NCBI GenBank assembly: GCA_016297405.1
Contig: JAEDGP010000030.1
Coordinates: forward strand, 1-24,121
Direction: 5' to 3'
DNA: 24,121 nucleotides
Source of the DNA: Treponema sp.
GTDB lineage: Bacteria; Spirochaetota; Spirochaetia; Treponematales; Treponemataceae
The position numbers and the translations under genes are program-made. Below the pieces are notes generated by a model, which saw only the letters and a list, made by a program, of their open reading frames with translations, made no database searches and was not told where the DNA came from. Each line of letters opens with the position of its first letter. The first letter of the stretch is position 1. Positions 8,304 through 15,258 of the stretch are shown piece after piece.

Positions 8304-9224
8304 ATGTTAAAAGGCCGTCATTTAATTGAACCTGGTGATTTGACCGTGTCGGAAATCGACGAAATCATTTCATTGGCAGAACAGATGAATGTTGATCCTA
8401 TTTCTTTTCAAGATGTGTGTCGCGGGAAAATTCTTGCGACACTTTTTTTTGAACCAAGCACAAGAACAAGACTTTCATTTGAAGCAGCAATGCTTCATTT
8501 GGGAGGAACTGTAGAAGGATTCGCTGATGCTTCGGTTACATCTGGAACAAAGGGCGAAACCCTTGCAGACACGATTCGCGTAGTTTCTTCCTATGTAGAT
8601 TGCATTGCAATGCGCAACCCAAAGGAAGGCGCAGCCCTTCTTGCAAGCAAATATTCTCCTGTCCCAATCATCAATGCAGGAGACGGTGGACATAGCCATC
8701 CAACACAGACTCTGACCGACCTTGTTACAATAAGGCGGCTTTTGGGCGATTACCAGGGAATTACGATTGGCTTTTGCGGAGACCTTAAGTTCGGTCGCAC
8801 CGTTCATAGCCTTACCCAGGCAATGAGCAGATACAAAGGAAACAAATTCGTTTTCATAAGTCCAAAAGAACTTTGCATGCCAGAATACATGATAAAGCAG
8901 CTTGAGGAAAACAACATCAATTTCGAAACCGCTGAACATCTGGAAGATGTGATTGGAAACCTTGACGTTCTTTACATGACCCGCGTCCAAAAGGAACGAT
9001 TCTTCAATGAACAGGACTACCTTCGATTAAAAGACAGTTACATACTGAACAAGGAAAAGATGAAGAAAGCAAAGGACCACATGATTGTGCTCCACCCTCT
9101 TCCAAGAGTAAACGAAATTGCTCCGGAAGTTGATGATGATCCAAGAGCCGCCTACTTCAAGCAGGTAAAATTCGGCATGTACGCACGAATGGCTTTGATT
9201 GCAAAAGTAACAGGTAGCCTTTAA
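8304..9224 (+). CDS. pyrB: Aspartate carbamoyltransferase, catalytic chain
   Basis: 306 residues, the normal length. It joins carbamoyl phosphate and aspartate in the first committed step of UMP synthesis, in the cytosol. The carbamoyl-phosphate loop FFEPSTRTRLSFE is at 48-60, the mobile loop SGTKGET at 80-86, HSHPTQ at 130-135, and HPLPR at about 267-271. The ATG at 8304 is the only sensible start; AGGAG lies 13 nt upstream, an unusually long spacing, and overlaps the leader palindrome. pyrI follows 19 nt downstream of its stop, so this is the two-subunit, allosteric type of enzyme. Confidence 0.97.
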   Translation: MLKGRHLIEPGDLTVSEIDEIISLAEQMNVDPISFQDVCRGKILATLFFEPSTRTRLSFEAAMLHLGGTVEGFADASVTSGTKGETLADTIRVVSSYVDCIAMRNPKEGAALLASKYSPVPIINAGDGGHSHPTQTLTDLVTIRRLLGDYQGITIGFCGDLKFGRTVHSLTQAMSRYKGNKFVFISPKELCMPEYMIKQLEENNINFETAEHLEDVIGNLDVLYMTRVQKERFFNEQDYLRLKDSYILNKEKMKKAKDHMIVLHPLPRVNEIAPEVDDDPRAAYFKQVKFGMYARMALIAKVTGSL

Positions 9225-9243
9225 TTAGGGAGAGGTTTTGAAC

Positions 9244-9696
9244 ATGTTGAACGTAGATACAATTAAAAACGGTCTTGTTATAGACCACATTCGCGCAGGT
9301 TCGGGCTGGCGGATTTTCCAGTGGCTTGGCTTGGACAAAGCTCCATTCTGCTCTGCACTTATCATGAATGCACCGTCAAAAAAATCCGGAAAAAAGGACA
9401 TTATAAAAATCGAAAACGTAATGGATATTGATTTTTCCGTATTGGGCTTCATCGATCCAAACATCAGCGTTAATGTAATCAAAAACGAAGAAATCGTCAG
9501 GAAAATCAAGATGGAACTCCCAACAAGAGTCACAAACGTATTCCGTTGCAAAAATCCGCGCTGCATTACCGGTACAGAGCATTATGTAGATTCCACTTTC
9601 ATACTTGTTGATAAAGCACACGCCCTCTACAGATGCGAATATTGCGACACCCTATACAAAGCTGGAGAAGACGGCCAGCAGGCAGGCACCCTTTAA
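9244..9696 (+). CDS. pyrI: Aspartate carbamoyltransferase, regulatory chain
   Basis: 150 residues. PyrI binds nucleotide effectors and links catalytic trimers into the dodecameric enzyme. The N-terminal half carries the effector-binding fold (GLVIDHIRAGSG at 10-21), the C-terminal half a zinc site with C102, C107, C131 and C134 in the classic C-x4-C...C-x2-C order. I chose ATG 9244 over the in-frame TTG at 9238 because GGGAGAGG (9228-9235) is 8 nt from the ATG but only 2 nt from the TTG. The stop overlaps the pyrC start (TAATG). Confidence 0.96.
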   Translation: MLNVDTIKNGLVIDHIRAGSGWRIFQWLGLDKAPFCSALIMNAPSKKSGKKDIIKIENVMDIDFSVLGFIDPNISVNVIKNEEIVRKIKMELPTRVTNVFRCKNPRCITGTEHYVDSTFILVDKAHALYRCEYCDTLYKAGEDGQQAGTL

Positions 9697-11207
9697 TGAT
9701 TTATGCACAGGCTTTTTACAATGCAAGACTTCTGGACGAATCCATGGACAATCCAGGTGCAATCCTTTGCGTCCAGGGAAAAATCAGGGCAGTTTTTCAG
9801 GGCTTTTTTACGACACAAAAAACCGTACACGGGCTGGTCGATTCTGTTCTGGAAGAAGACGGCATTCAGGCAGAAAACTGCAACCTTGAATTCATAGACC
9901 TGAACGGCAAAACCCTTACACCAGCTTTCATCGACATGCATGTGCATCTTCGCGACCCAGGCCTTACCCAAAAAGAAGACCTTAATTCCGGACTTCACGC
10001 ATGTGCCGCCGGCGGATACGGAACTGTAGTCGCAATGCCAAACACAAACCCTGTGATTTCCACAAAAGAACAGGCCATGGAAGTGATGGAAAGAGGCAAC
10101 CACATTGGACAGACAAAGGTGTACCAAAGCGTAAGCATTACAGCTGGTTTTGGCGGCACTGATACTTCCGGTTTGGAAAGCCTGGATCGCTCTATTGTTC
10201 CTGTAATTACAGAAGACGGCCACGATGTGGAATCCTCATCAGTAATGCTTGACGGAATGATAAAAGCCGGAAAAAAAGGCATCATCGTGGCCTGCCACTG
10301 CGAAGACTGCACTCTGGCAATTCGCGCAAAACCACACAGAGCAAAAGCCCTGGAAATCATGCGCAAATACAGCCTGCCTGCATGGGGCGGACAAAGCAGA
10401 GACCTGGACAATGTTCCCGAAGAAGCAATAAGGGAAATTGACAGCGAACTTACACAGGCAAACGAAATACTTGCACTTGCGGAAAATCTTGCCACTGACA
10501 GAAACATTCAGATTGCAAGGCAGGCAGGCTGCCACATCCACCTGTGCCACGTAAGCACTGCCCAGGCAATCCAATCAATTAGAAACGCAAAGCTGGAATT
10601 GGCCAACGAAGCCGCAGACTTTTATGCAGATATGGCCGACGCAGCTTATGACACAAATATTGATGGAAAATTTTTCAAGCCAATTCCTCCTGCAGAAAAC
10701 GGCTTTACAGTTACATGCGAAGTCACACCTCATCACATCGCATTAACAGGAACTGAAGAACCGGATATTCGCGCACTGGTAAATCCACCGCTAAGAAGCG
10801 AAGATGATCGCCTTGTTGTTCTGGATGCCATTCGGGACGGCACCGTGGATGTGCTTTCTACTGACCATGCACCTCATACAAGCGAAGACAAAGCCAATGG
10901 AGCTCCAGGTTTTACAGGAATCGAAGCGGCCTTTGGCGTATACAACACCATCCTGGTTCATCAAGGTCAGATTTCTGCAAGCAGACTTTCCCAGCTGATG
11001 TCTGCAAATCCTGCAAGAATCCTGCATCTGAAAAAAGGTGTGCTAAAACCTGGGTTTGACGCAGACTTTACCATTACAGATCCGGAAGAAAAATGGTTCG
11101 TGAATTCAAAAGATTTCAAAAGCAAGGGTAAAGCCACTCCTTTTGAAGGCCGCGAACTTTGCGGAAAAGTAAAGGCCACTTATCTGGGAGGAAAAAAGGT
11201 TTTCTAA
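9696..11207 (+). CDS. pyrC: Dihydroorotase (class I type)
   Basis: 503 residues, 70-80 longer than typical class I dihydroorotases. It interconverts carbamoyl aspartate and dihydroorotate, the third step of UMP synthesis. Metal-site residues are visible: H82 and H84 (DMHVHLRDPG), D174 in EDGHD, H201 (ACHCED), H285 (HLCHVS) and D390 (STDHAPH). MPNTNPV (114-120) and NPPLRSEDD (363-371) are also typical. The extra length is mainly two stretches: about 210-255 (after the third histidine) and about 303-336 (rich in Ala and Asp, ahead of TCEVTPHH). The start overlaps the pyrI stop by one base; an upstream ATG at 9633 would lie inside pyrI and is not needed. The operon has no carAB, pyrD, pyrE or pyrF here. 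Confidence 0.95.
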   Translation: MIYAQAFYNARLLDESMDNPGAILCVQGKIRAVFQGFFTTQKTVHGLVDSVLEEDGIQAENCNLEFIDLNGKTLTPAFIDMHVHLRDPGLTQKEDLNSGLHACAAGGYGTVVAMPNTNPVISTKEQAMEVMERGNHIGQTKVYQSVSITAGFGGTDTSGLESLDRSIVPVITEDGHDVESSSVMLDGMIKAGKKGIIVACHCEDCTLAIRAKPHRAKALEIMRKYSLPAWGGQSRDLDNVPEEAIREIDSELTQANEILALAENLATDRNIQIARQAGCHIHLCHVSTAQAIQSIRNAKLELANEAADFYADMADAAYDTNIDGKFFKPIPPAENGFTVTCEVTPHHIALTGTEEPDIRALVNPPLRSEDDRLVVLDAIRDGTVDVLSTDHAPHTSEDKANGAPGFTGIEAAFGVYNTILVHQGQISASRLSQLMSANPARILHLKKGVLKPGFDADFTITDPEEKWFVNSKDFKSKGKATPFEGRELCGKVKATYLGGKKVF

Positions 11208-11223
11208 AAGCGATCTATTCTAT

Positions 11224-11308
11224 GGGGGGGGGCTTGGGGCAAAGCCCCAGGAGGGTGGGTAGCGGAAAATGGCGAAAGCCAGTTGAAGCGAGGGCGGGGC
11301 TCCGCCCT
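11224..11308. repeat. G-run and GC-rich hairpin array downstream of pyrC
   Basis: Non-coding. A run of nine G (11224-11232) is followed by three compact hairpins: CTTGGGGC/GCCCCAGG with an AAA loop (11233-11251); TGGC-GAAA-GCCA with a GNRA-type loop (11270-11281); and AGGGCGG/CCGCCCT with a GGCT loop (11291-11308). The GC content is far above the surroundings. This resembles dispersed intergenic hairpin elements, but copies elsewhere cannot be checked from one window. It may also help end pyr transcription, though no U-tract follows on the plus strand. Confidence 0.5.
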
Positions 11309-11437
11309 TAAAAACAAAAACCCGTTAAAGGACTCAGGTTTACCTGGCACGATAACTGGCAAATACCGTTGCTGCATTCCTGCTCTGGCGGGGTTTTCTG
11401 CTGTTCTTCTGCAAGAACCTGAGTCCATTAACGGGTT
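11308..11437 (-). terminator. 22-bp inverted repeat with U-tract after tRNA-Ser(GGA)
   Basis: Arms at 11319-11340 and 11416-11437 are complementary over 22 bp with one mismatch (at 11427) and enclose a 75-nt loop. Read on the minus strand, the structure starts 6 nt after the tRNA-Ser 3' end. It ends in GGG followed by a T-rich tract, TTTTTGTTTTT (11319-11309), as in an intrinsic terminator. The loop is much longer than in normal terminators, so it could instead be a small structured RNA processed from the tRNA transcript, or a palindromic mobile repeat. Confidence 0.45.
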
Positions 11438-11443
11438 CTTAAT

Positions 11444-11529
11444 CGGAAAGAGGGGGATTCGAACCCCCGGTACCTTGTGGGCACGCACCCCTTCCAAGGG
11501 TGTACCTTAAACCGCTCGGACATCTTTCC
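11444..11529 (-). tRNA. tRNA-Ser (anticodon GGA)
   Basis: The acceptor stem GGAAAGA/TCTTTCC closes a full cloverleaf with a long variable arm typical of class II tRNA. The anticodon loop TTGGAAG gives GGA (reads UCC/UCU). The T arm is GGGGGTTCGAATCCCCC. The discriminator is G and CCA is not encoded. It is transcribed from its own promoter at 11542-11570. Confidence 0.95.
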
Positions 11530-11541
11530 AAACGATGTTGA

Positions 11542-11570
11542 ATATTATCTTTTTGCGCCCCATTTGTCAA
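11542..11570 (-). promoter_or_regulatory. Promoter for tRNA-Ser(GGA)
   Basis: On the minus strand a perfect TTGACA (11570-11565) and TAATAT (11547-11542) are 17 bp apart, placing the start of transcription a few bases before the tRNA 5' end. Confidence 0.7.
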
Positions 11571-11592
11571 TCGAAGTAATTTCAACTATTCT
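11564..11592 (+). promoter_or_regulatory. Possible promoter for the GNAT gene
   Basis: TTGTCA (11564-11569) and TATTCT (11587-11592) are 17 bp apart. The -35 shares bases with the -35 of the tRNA-Ser promoter on the opposite strand, so the two would compete. Confidence 0.4.
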
Positions 11593-11610
11593 TCAAAAAA
11601 GGATTTTCTG

Positions 11611-12138
11611 ATGATTATTAAAAATGCCACACTTAATGATTTACCACTGATAATGCGAACCGAAAAACAGGCCTTTATTCCCCAGCTTCAGGAAAAAGAA
11701 GAAACTTTTTTGCAACGAATAAATGCTGCAAGAGGCACTTTTCTGCTTTTCTATACAGATTTTGACGAATACATGGGTTATTTAAGCGCAGAATTTATTC
11801 CTGCCGTTCCTGTCTGCATGGAGCAGATTTCATTTAATCATTTACCTGAAAAAGATTGCAAAAGCGACATTATTTATATTTCGTCTTTTGCCTTGGACAA
11901 AAAATTCAGGGGTAACGGAAACGGAAAAATGGCTTTTTCCATGGCAATCAACCATCTGGAAAACCTGCCGGGCACAAAAAGGATAGTTTTGCTTGTAAAT
12001 GAAATATGGAATGGGGCCAAATGGATCTATGAAAAAGCTGGATTCAGGGAAATCAACAGTTTCGAAGACTGTTTTCCACCAGAACATAGTCTTCAAAAAA
12101 CTGCCGGTATTCTGATGGAAAAAAAGCTGTACAATTAA
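11611..12138 (+). CDS. GNAT family N-acetyltransferase
   Basis: 175 residues. GNAT enzymes move an acetyl group from acetyl-CoA to an amine; the substrate is not predictable here. The acetyl-CoA-binding motif A is seen as ISSFALDKKFRGNGNGK (90-106), giving the R/Q-x-x-G-x-G/A loop at 100-105, followed by a helix. NGAKWIYEKAGF (134-145) is the usual motif B. An ATG at 11611 with AAAAGGA (11597-11603) 7 nt upstream fixes the start. It stands alone between tRNA-Ser and the convergent MATE gene; only 14 bp separate the two stop codons and no terminator is visible. Confidence 0.88.
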   Translation: MIIKNATLNDLPLIMRTEKQAFIPQLQEKEETFLQRINAARGTFLLFYTDFDEYMGYLSAEFIPAVPVCMEQISFNHLPEKDCKSDIIYISSFALDKKFRGNGNGKMAFSMAINHLENLPGTKRIVLLVNEIWNGAKWIYEKAGFREINSFEDCFPPEHSLQKTAGILMEKKLYN

Positions 12139-12152
12139 ATTCAGACTTGAAG

Positions 12153-13523
12153 CTAATCTATTTTCGGTTCCATAAGCTTTTGCCATGATCTTTTGATTCC
12201 AAACAACGGAACTGTGAAAAATATGGCTTTTGCCACGTTGCATGCGATCATGCAGTACCACACAGCCTGAAGATCCAGATTCCATACGCTGGTGCACAGG
12301 AATGTAAAAAGAACCCTGATTCCCCACATGGTAACCAGTTCGCCCACAAATGGAGTTTTTGTCCTGCCTTGACCGTAAAGTATTCCTTCCGAAACGATCA
12401 TCAGGCCAAAGAAAGGTTCGCTGAATGCAACAAGACGAAGCATTCTGGCGCCAAGATCTGCAACTTCTTTGCTGCTAGTCATCAGATTCATAAGTGGCTG
12501 GCTTACAAAATAAAGTAAAGCGCCTGTAAAAACCATCAGGAGCATAGTTACAAGAATGCTCATTGCGCATACACTTTTAAATTTTTGTTCATTCCTTTCG
12601 CCAATGCTTATGCCAACCAGCGTAGAACAGGCGGTTTTTAATCCATAACCTGGAATGTAGAATAAGGTTTCGGCAGTTATGGCTATACTATGGGCGGCAA
12701 AAATCCTAGTTCCCATGCCGCTTACAAGGCGTGCGAAAACAACGTAGGCAAGGCAGGAACTTACATGAGCGCCAAGAACCGGAATACTTTGGCGAACCAC
12801 AAACAAGATCTTCTGGCGATACACTCCGCCACCGAAAGAAAATCCAATTTCCTTATTACGGAAAAATACAAAAAGCATCAGGATCCCTGAAACCACATAA
12901 CTTATGGCAGAGCCAATGGCTGCCCCAATCACGCCAAGCCCTGCAATATATATAAGAATATAATTCAGAACGGCATTCAGTATGTTTTCCACCATGGTTA
13001 TGACCATTGGTGTTCGGGTATCTGCAACAGCGCGAATTGCACTTCCCAGAACAATTACAAAAGTGCGAAACATCATTGGCACGCTTATGATGAAAAAATA
13101 GGCTGATGCGTCCTGGGCTACATCTTCTCCAGCCCCCATCCAAAGGGGAATAAATGGACTTAAGGAAACCGAAACTATACCAAGAACAGTGCCCGCTGCC
13201 ACCGAAAGGGCAAAAACCGCTTTTGAATAGGATTGAAGATTTTCCTTATCCCTGGCGCCAAATGCCTGAGATATAAGAGCAATGCTGCCTATGCCAATTG
13301 CATAAGGAATGCTGTTCACAAGCCATGTGACTGTAGTTGTAACGCTGACTGCAGCTGTTGCTTTTTCGCCCAGGTGTCCAACCATTGCCGTATCCACATA
13401 TTGCAGCAATGTGGAAAGTATTTCTTCTATAATTGTGGGAATTGCCAGAAAAATGAGGGGCTTTAATATGTTTGACCACCTGCACTGTTTTGAAAGTGCT
13501 GTGTCTGCATTCAATGATTTCAT
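12153..13523 (-). CDS. MATE family efflux transporter
   Basis: 456 residues with about 12 predicted membrane helices in two halves, the size of NorM/DinF-like multidrug and toxin exporters, which use a Na+ or H+ gradient at the inner membrane. Typical features are PTIIEEILSTLLQYVDTAMVG (the first helix; the AMVG ending is characteristic) and the matching second-half region starting near residue 237. Substrate unknown. I chose ATG 13521-13523; an in-frame TTG 3 codons earlier is also open. No Shine-Dalgarno is visible, and the start codon lies 7 nt beyond a strong terminator, which leaves little room for a separate promoter. Confidence 0.9.
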   Translation of the reverse strand: MKSLNADTALSKQCRWSNILKPLIFLAIPTIIEEILSTLLQYVDTAMVGHLGEKATAAVSVTTTVTWLVNSIPYAIGIGSIALISQAFGARDKENLQSYSKAVFALSVAAGTVLGIVSVSLSPFIPLWMGAGEDVAQDASAYFFIISVPMMFRTFVIVLGSAIRAVADTRTPMVITMVENILNAVLNYILIYIAGLGVIGAAIGSAISYVVSGILMLFVFFRNKEIGFSFGGGVYRQKILFVVRQSIPVLGAHVSSCLAYVVFARLVSGMGTRIFAAHSIAITAETLFYIPGYGLKTACSTLVGISIGERNEQKFKSVCAMSILVTMLLMVFTGALLYFVSQPLMNLMTSSKEVADLGARMLRLVAFSEPFFGLMIVSEGILYGQGRTKTPFVGELVTMWGIRVLFTFLCTSVWNLDLQAVWYCMIACNVAKAIFFTVPLFGIKRSWQKLMEPKID

Positions 13524-13530
13524 GTTAAAC

Positions 13531-13561
13531 AAAAAAGCTCGTCTGAATGACGAGCTTTTTT
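13531..13561 (-). terminator. Intrinsic terminator of the tRNA cluster
   Basis: A perfect 13-bp stem (13531-13543 with 13549-13561) has a 5-nt loop. The core GCTCGTC/GACGAGC is flanked by A6 and T6, so it could also act in the other direction. It begins 3 nt after the tRNA-Arg 3' end. Confidence 0.88.
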
Positions 13562-13563
13562 CT

Positions 13564-13638
13564 TGAGACTGACACGATTCGAACGTGCGACCCCCACCTC
13601 CGCAGGGTGGTGCTCTAATCCAGCTGAGCTACAATCTC
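13564..13638 (-). tRNA. tRNA-Arg (anticodon GCG)
   Basis: 75 nt. The acceptor stem is GAGATTG/CAGTCTC, the D arm GCTC/GAGC, the anticodon arm CCACC-CTGCGGA-GGTGG, and the T arm GCACG/CGTGT. The loop gives anticodon GCG (reads CGC and, by wobble, CGU). A20-like adenosine in the D loop supports arginine. Discriminator A, no encoded CCA. Last gene of a three-tRNA transcript. GCG is unusual: most bacteria read these codons with an ACG (inosine) tRNA. Confidence 0.92.
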
Positions 13639-13668
13639 ATACTGTAATAAACACTGGCAGTGTTTTAT

Positions 13669-13753
13669 CGGAAGCGACAGGAGTTGAACCTGCCCACCCC
13701 TTACGGAAGTGACGGATTAGCAATCCGTTGTATTACCGCTCTACCACGCTTCC
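13669..13753 (-). tRNA. tRNA-Ser (anticodon GCU)
   Basis: 85 nt class II tRNA. The acceptor stem is GGAAGCG/CGCTTCC, the anticodon arm ACGGA-TTGCTAA-TCCGT (GCU, reads AGC/AGU), with a long variable arm and T arm GCAGG/CCTGT. The D stem is short (GTA/TAC). Discriminator G, no encoded CCA. Confidence 0.94.
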
Positions 13754-13761
13754 AGTTTATT

Positions 13762-13847
13762 CGGAGCGAGAGGGATTCGAACCCCCGGTAGGTTGCCCCA
13801 CAACGGTTTTCAAGACCGCCCCAGTACGACCGCTTTGGTATCGCTCC
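13762..13847 (-). tRNA. tRNA-Ser (anticodon UGA)
   Basis: 86 nt class II tRNA. The acceptor stem is GGAGCGA/TCGCTCC and the anticodon loop CTTGAAA gives UGA (reads UCA and others by wobble). A long variable arm and a normal T arm are present. Discriminator G, no encoded CCA. First gene of the cluster. Confidence 0.94.
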
Positions 13848-13862
13848 AAAAGAAGTGACTTC

Positions 13863-13891
13863 AATTTATCAAAATTGACAAAACCTGTCAA
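13863..13891 (-). promoter_or_regulatory. Promoter for the tRNA cluster
   Basis: On the minus strand a perfect TTGACA (13891-13886) and a weaker TAAATT (13868-13863) are 17 bp apart, about 15 bp before the first tRNA. Confidence 0.55.
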
Positions 13892-13910
13892 CATCAAAAT
13901 ATGAAAACTT

Positions 13911-13943
13911 TCAAGAATTTCACTATTTTTTACGAATTCTTGA
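13911..13943. promoter_or_regulatory. Dyad overlapping the -35 of the 14.0-kb operon
   Basis: TCAAGAATT (13911-13919) and AATTCTTGA (13935-13943) are perfect inverted copies 15 bp apart. The right half overlaps the -35 hexamer (13940-13945), the position expected of a repressor or activator site. No regulator is identified. Confidence 0.4.
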
Positions 13944-13968
13944 GAGGTGTTAAAATATAGTGTATAAT
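13940..13968 (+). promoter_or_regulatory. Promoter for the operon starting at 14000
   Basis: TTGAGA (13940-13945, 5/6) and a perfect TATAAT (13963-13968) are 17 bp apart, followed by a short leader and GAGG before the ATG at 14000. Confidence 0.75.
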
Positions 13969-13999
13969 ATGTATATTATTGAATAATTTGAGGTATTCT

Positions 14000-14605
14000 A
14001 TGAATTCAAAAGTTTTTATTTACAGTCTGGTTACAATCGTACTTGGACTTATAATGGCCATCAAACCAGACTTCCTTCTTAACGCATCAGTTGTAATTGC
14101 AGCAATTCTTGCAGTGTATAACGGAGTCTACTATTTCATCAAAAAACTGGATACAATTCCTGGTGATTCCGTTTACAAATGGACTATAATTGCCAGAAGC
14201 ATCGTATCAGTTGTAATGGGATTTTTAGGTTTCTTCCTTCCATTCCAGGGAAAAATCACATGGTCAAAAGCTCTTCTCGTGCTCTCGATTTTCTACATCG
14301 TTTATACTGTTCTCCAGCTTTTCATCATCATTCTTCTTTCACACAGTGGCATTGATGACATTCCTATGAAACCATATTGGGCTGAAGTTCTTGTATGTGC
14401 AATCATCGCAATCTTATTTATGATTCTTTCAAACAACTATAATGACGTAAAATCATTTCTGAACATTGCAGGCATCATAATTGCAACTGCAGGAGCAACA
14501 ACTATTGTGGCAGGAATTTTCGCAAGCTCAAAGAACAAGGAAAAAGGCCATGTTGTTGAAGTGCAGGACGAAATTTCTGGAGAATTCAAGAAAAGCGACG
14601 AATAA
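14000..14605 (+). CDS. Six-helix membrane protein, HdeD/DUF308-like
   Basis: 201 residues with six likely membrane helices (about 5-21, 28-47, 62-82, 92-113, 128-144, 152-174) and a charged cytoplasmic tail (175-201). The pairwise helix layout and a GxIMAIKPDFLL-type loop after helix 1 recall the DUF308/HdeD family, but similarity by eye is weak. Role unknown. I chose ATG 14000, with GAGG (13990-13993) 6 nt upstream, over the TTG at 13979. It is the first gene of an apparent operon with the ThyX-like and RelA/SpoT genes. Confidence 0.7.
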   Translation: MNSKVFIYSLVTIVLGLIMAIKPDFLLNASVVIAAILAVYNGVYYFIKKLDTIPGDSVYKWTIIARSIVSVVMGFLGFFLPFQGKITWSKALLVLSIFYIVYTVLQLFIIILLSHSGIDDIPMKPYWAEVLVCAIIAILFMILSNNYNDVKSFLNIAGIIIATAGATTIVAGIFASSKNKEKGHVVEVQDEISGEFKKSDE

Positions 14606-14627
14606 AATTTACCAGGACTGAGAAAAA

Positions 14628-15251
14628 ATGATTTTGATTGAAAAAACCGAACTCTTTGGCTGGGAAGCCGCAATCCGTGGAATGAGAAATTCTTTTAACA
14701 GCTGGGATAAAAGCGACAGCTGCTACAATCCACAGACGGGAAAATACGAAGTTGGCCAGGCCGATCTTGAACTTATGGACAGACTGAGCAGATCCGGTCC
14801 AAGTCATGCAAAATTTTTGCGCTACATCACAGTTCAGTTCGATGTTACCGCACCTCGCTATTGGTGGGCTGAAATGGACACATACAAAGTTGGCACCGTA
14901 CGCAACAGCTGCTCCACAATGCATAAAGTGCAGGCCAAAGAATTCGTAAGAGATGACTTCAGCTGCGAACATCTGGACAGCGATTCTCTTAAAACTCTTG
15001 ATATTCTGATTCAGACATTAAATGCTGCAAGAGATCGTTTTAACGAAGGAAAGAATAAGGATGACTGGTGGCAGATGATTCAGCTGCTTCCTGCAAGCTT
15101 GAATCAGAAAGCAACAATGCAGTTGAGTTATCAGGTTCTTCAAAATATTTACTGGACCAGAAAAGACCATCGTCTAGATGAATGGCACACATTCTGCCAT
15201 TGGATTGAAGAACTTCCTTACTCAAGCCTGATTATCGGCAAAAAGCAATAA
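14628..15251 (+). CDS. ThyX-like protein with a degenerate signature
   Basis: 207 residues. The stretch 50-99 follows the layout of flavin-dependent thymidylate synthase: a leucine-rich helix, then RSGPSH (55-60), a strand with VQFDVTAPRYWW (69-80), and then a block where ThyX carries RHRxxSxNxxSxR. Here that block reads DTYKVGTVRNSCSTMH (84-99), so the RHR is gone while Asn93 and Ser96 remain. Classical ThyX activity is therefore unlikely; a different nucleotide-related reaction or a binding role is possible. The ThyX relation is inference from visual alignment. The ATG at 14628 lies 22 nt after the previous stop, with only a weak GAG-type site. RelA/SpoT starts 7 nt downstream. Confidence 0.6.
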   Translation: MILIEKTELFGWEAAIRGMRNSFNSWDKSDSCYNPQTGKYEVGQADLELMDRLSRSGPSHAKFLRYITVQFDVTAPRYWWAEMDTYKVGTVRNSCSTMHKVQAKEFVRDDFSCEHLDSDSLKTLDILIQTLNAARDRFNEGKNKDDWWQMIQLLPASLNQKATMQLSYQVLQNIYWTRKDHRLDEWHTFCHWIEELPYSSLIIGKKQ

Positions 15252-15258
15252 CCATAAA

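Noticed and set aside
8475..8990. 171-residue minus-strand frame inside pyrB
   Set aside because: Antisense shadow of a well-conserved gene, Cys- and Phe-rich, with no start signals.
9633..9695. Upstream ATG extending pyrC by 21 codons
   Set aside because: The extra part lies inside pyrI and lacks similarity to dihydroorotases; the TAATG overlap start fits better.
11204..11497. 97-residue minus-strand frame
   Set aside because: It runs through tRNA-Ser(GGA) and the hairpin block; its sequence is low-complexity and has no family likeness.
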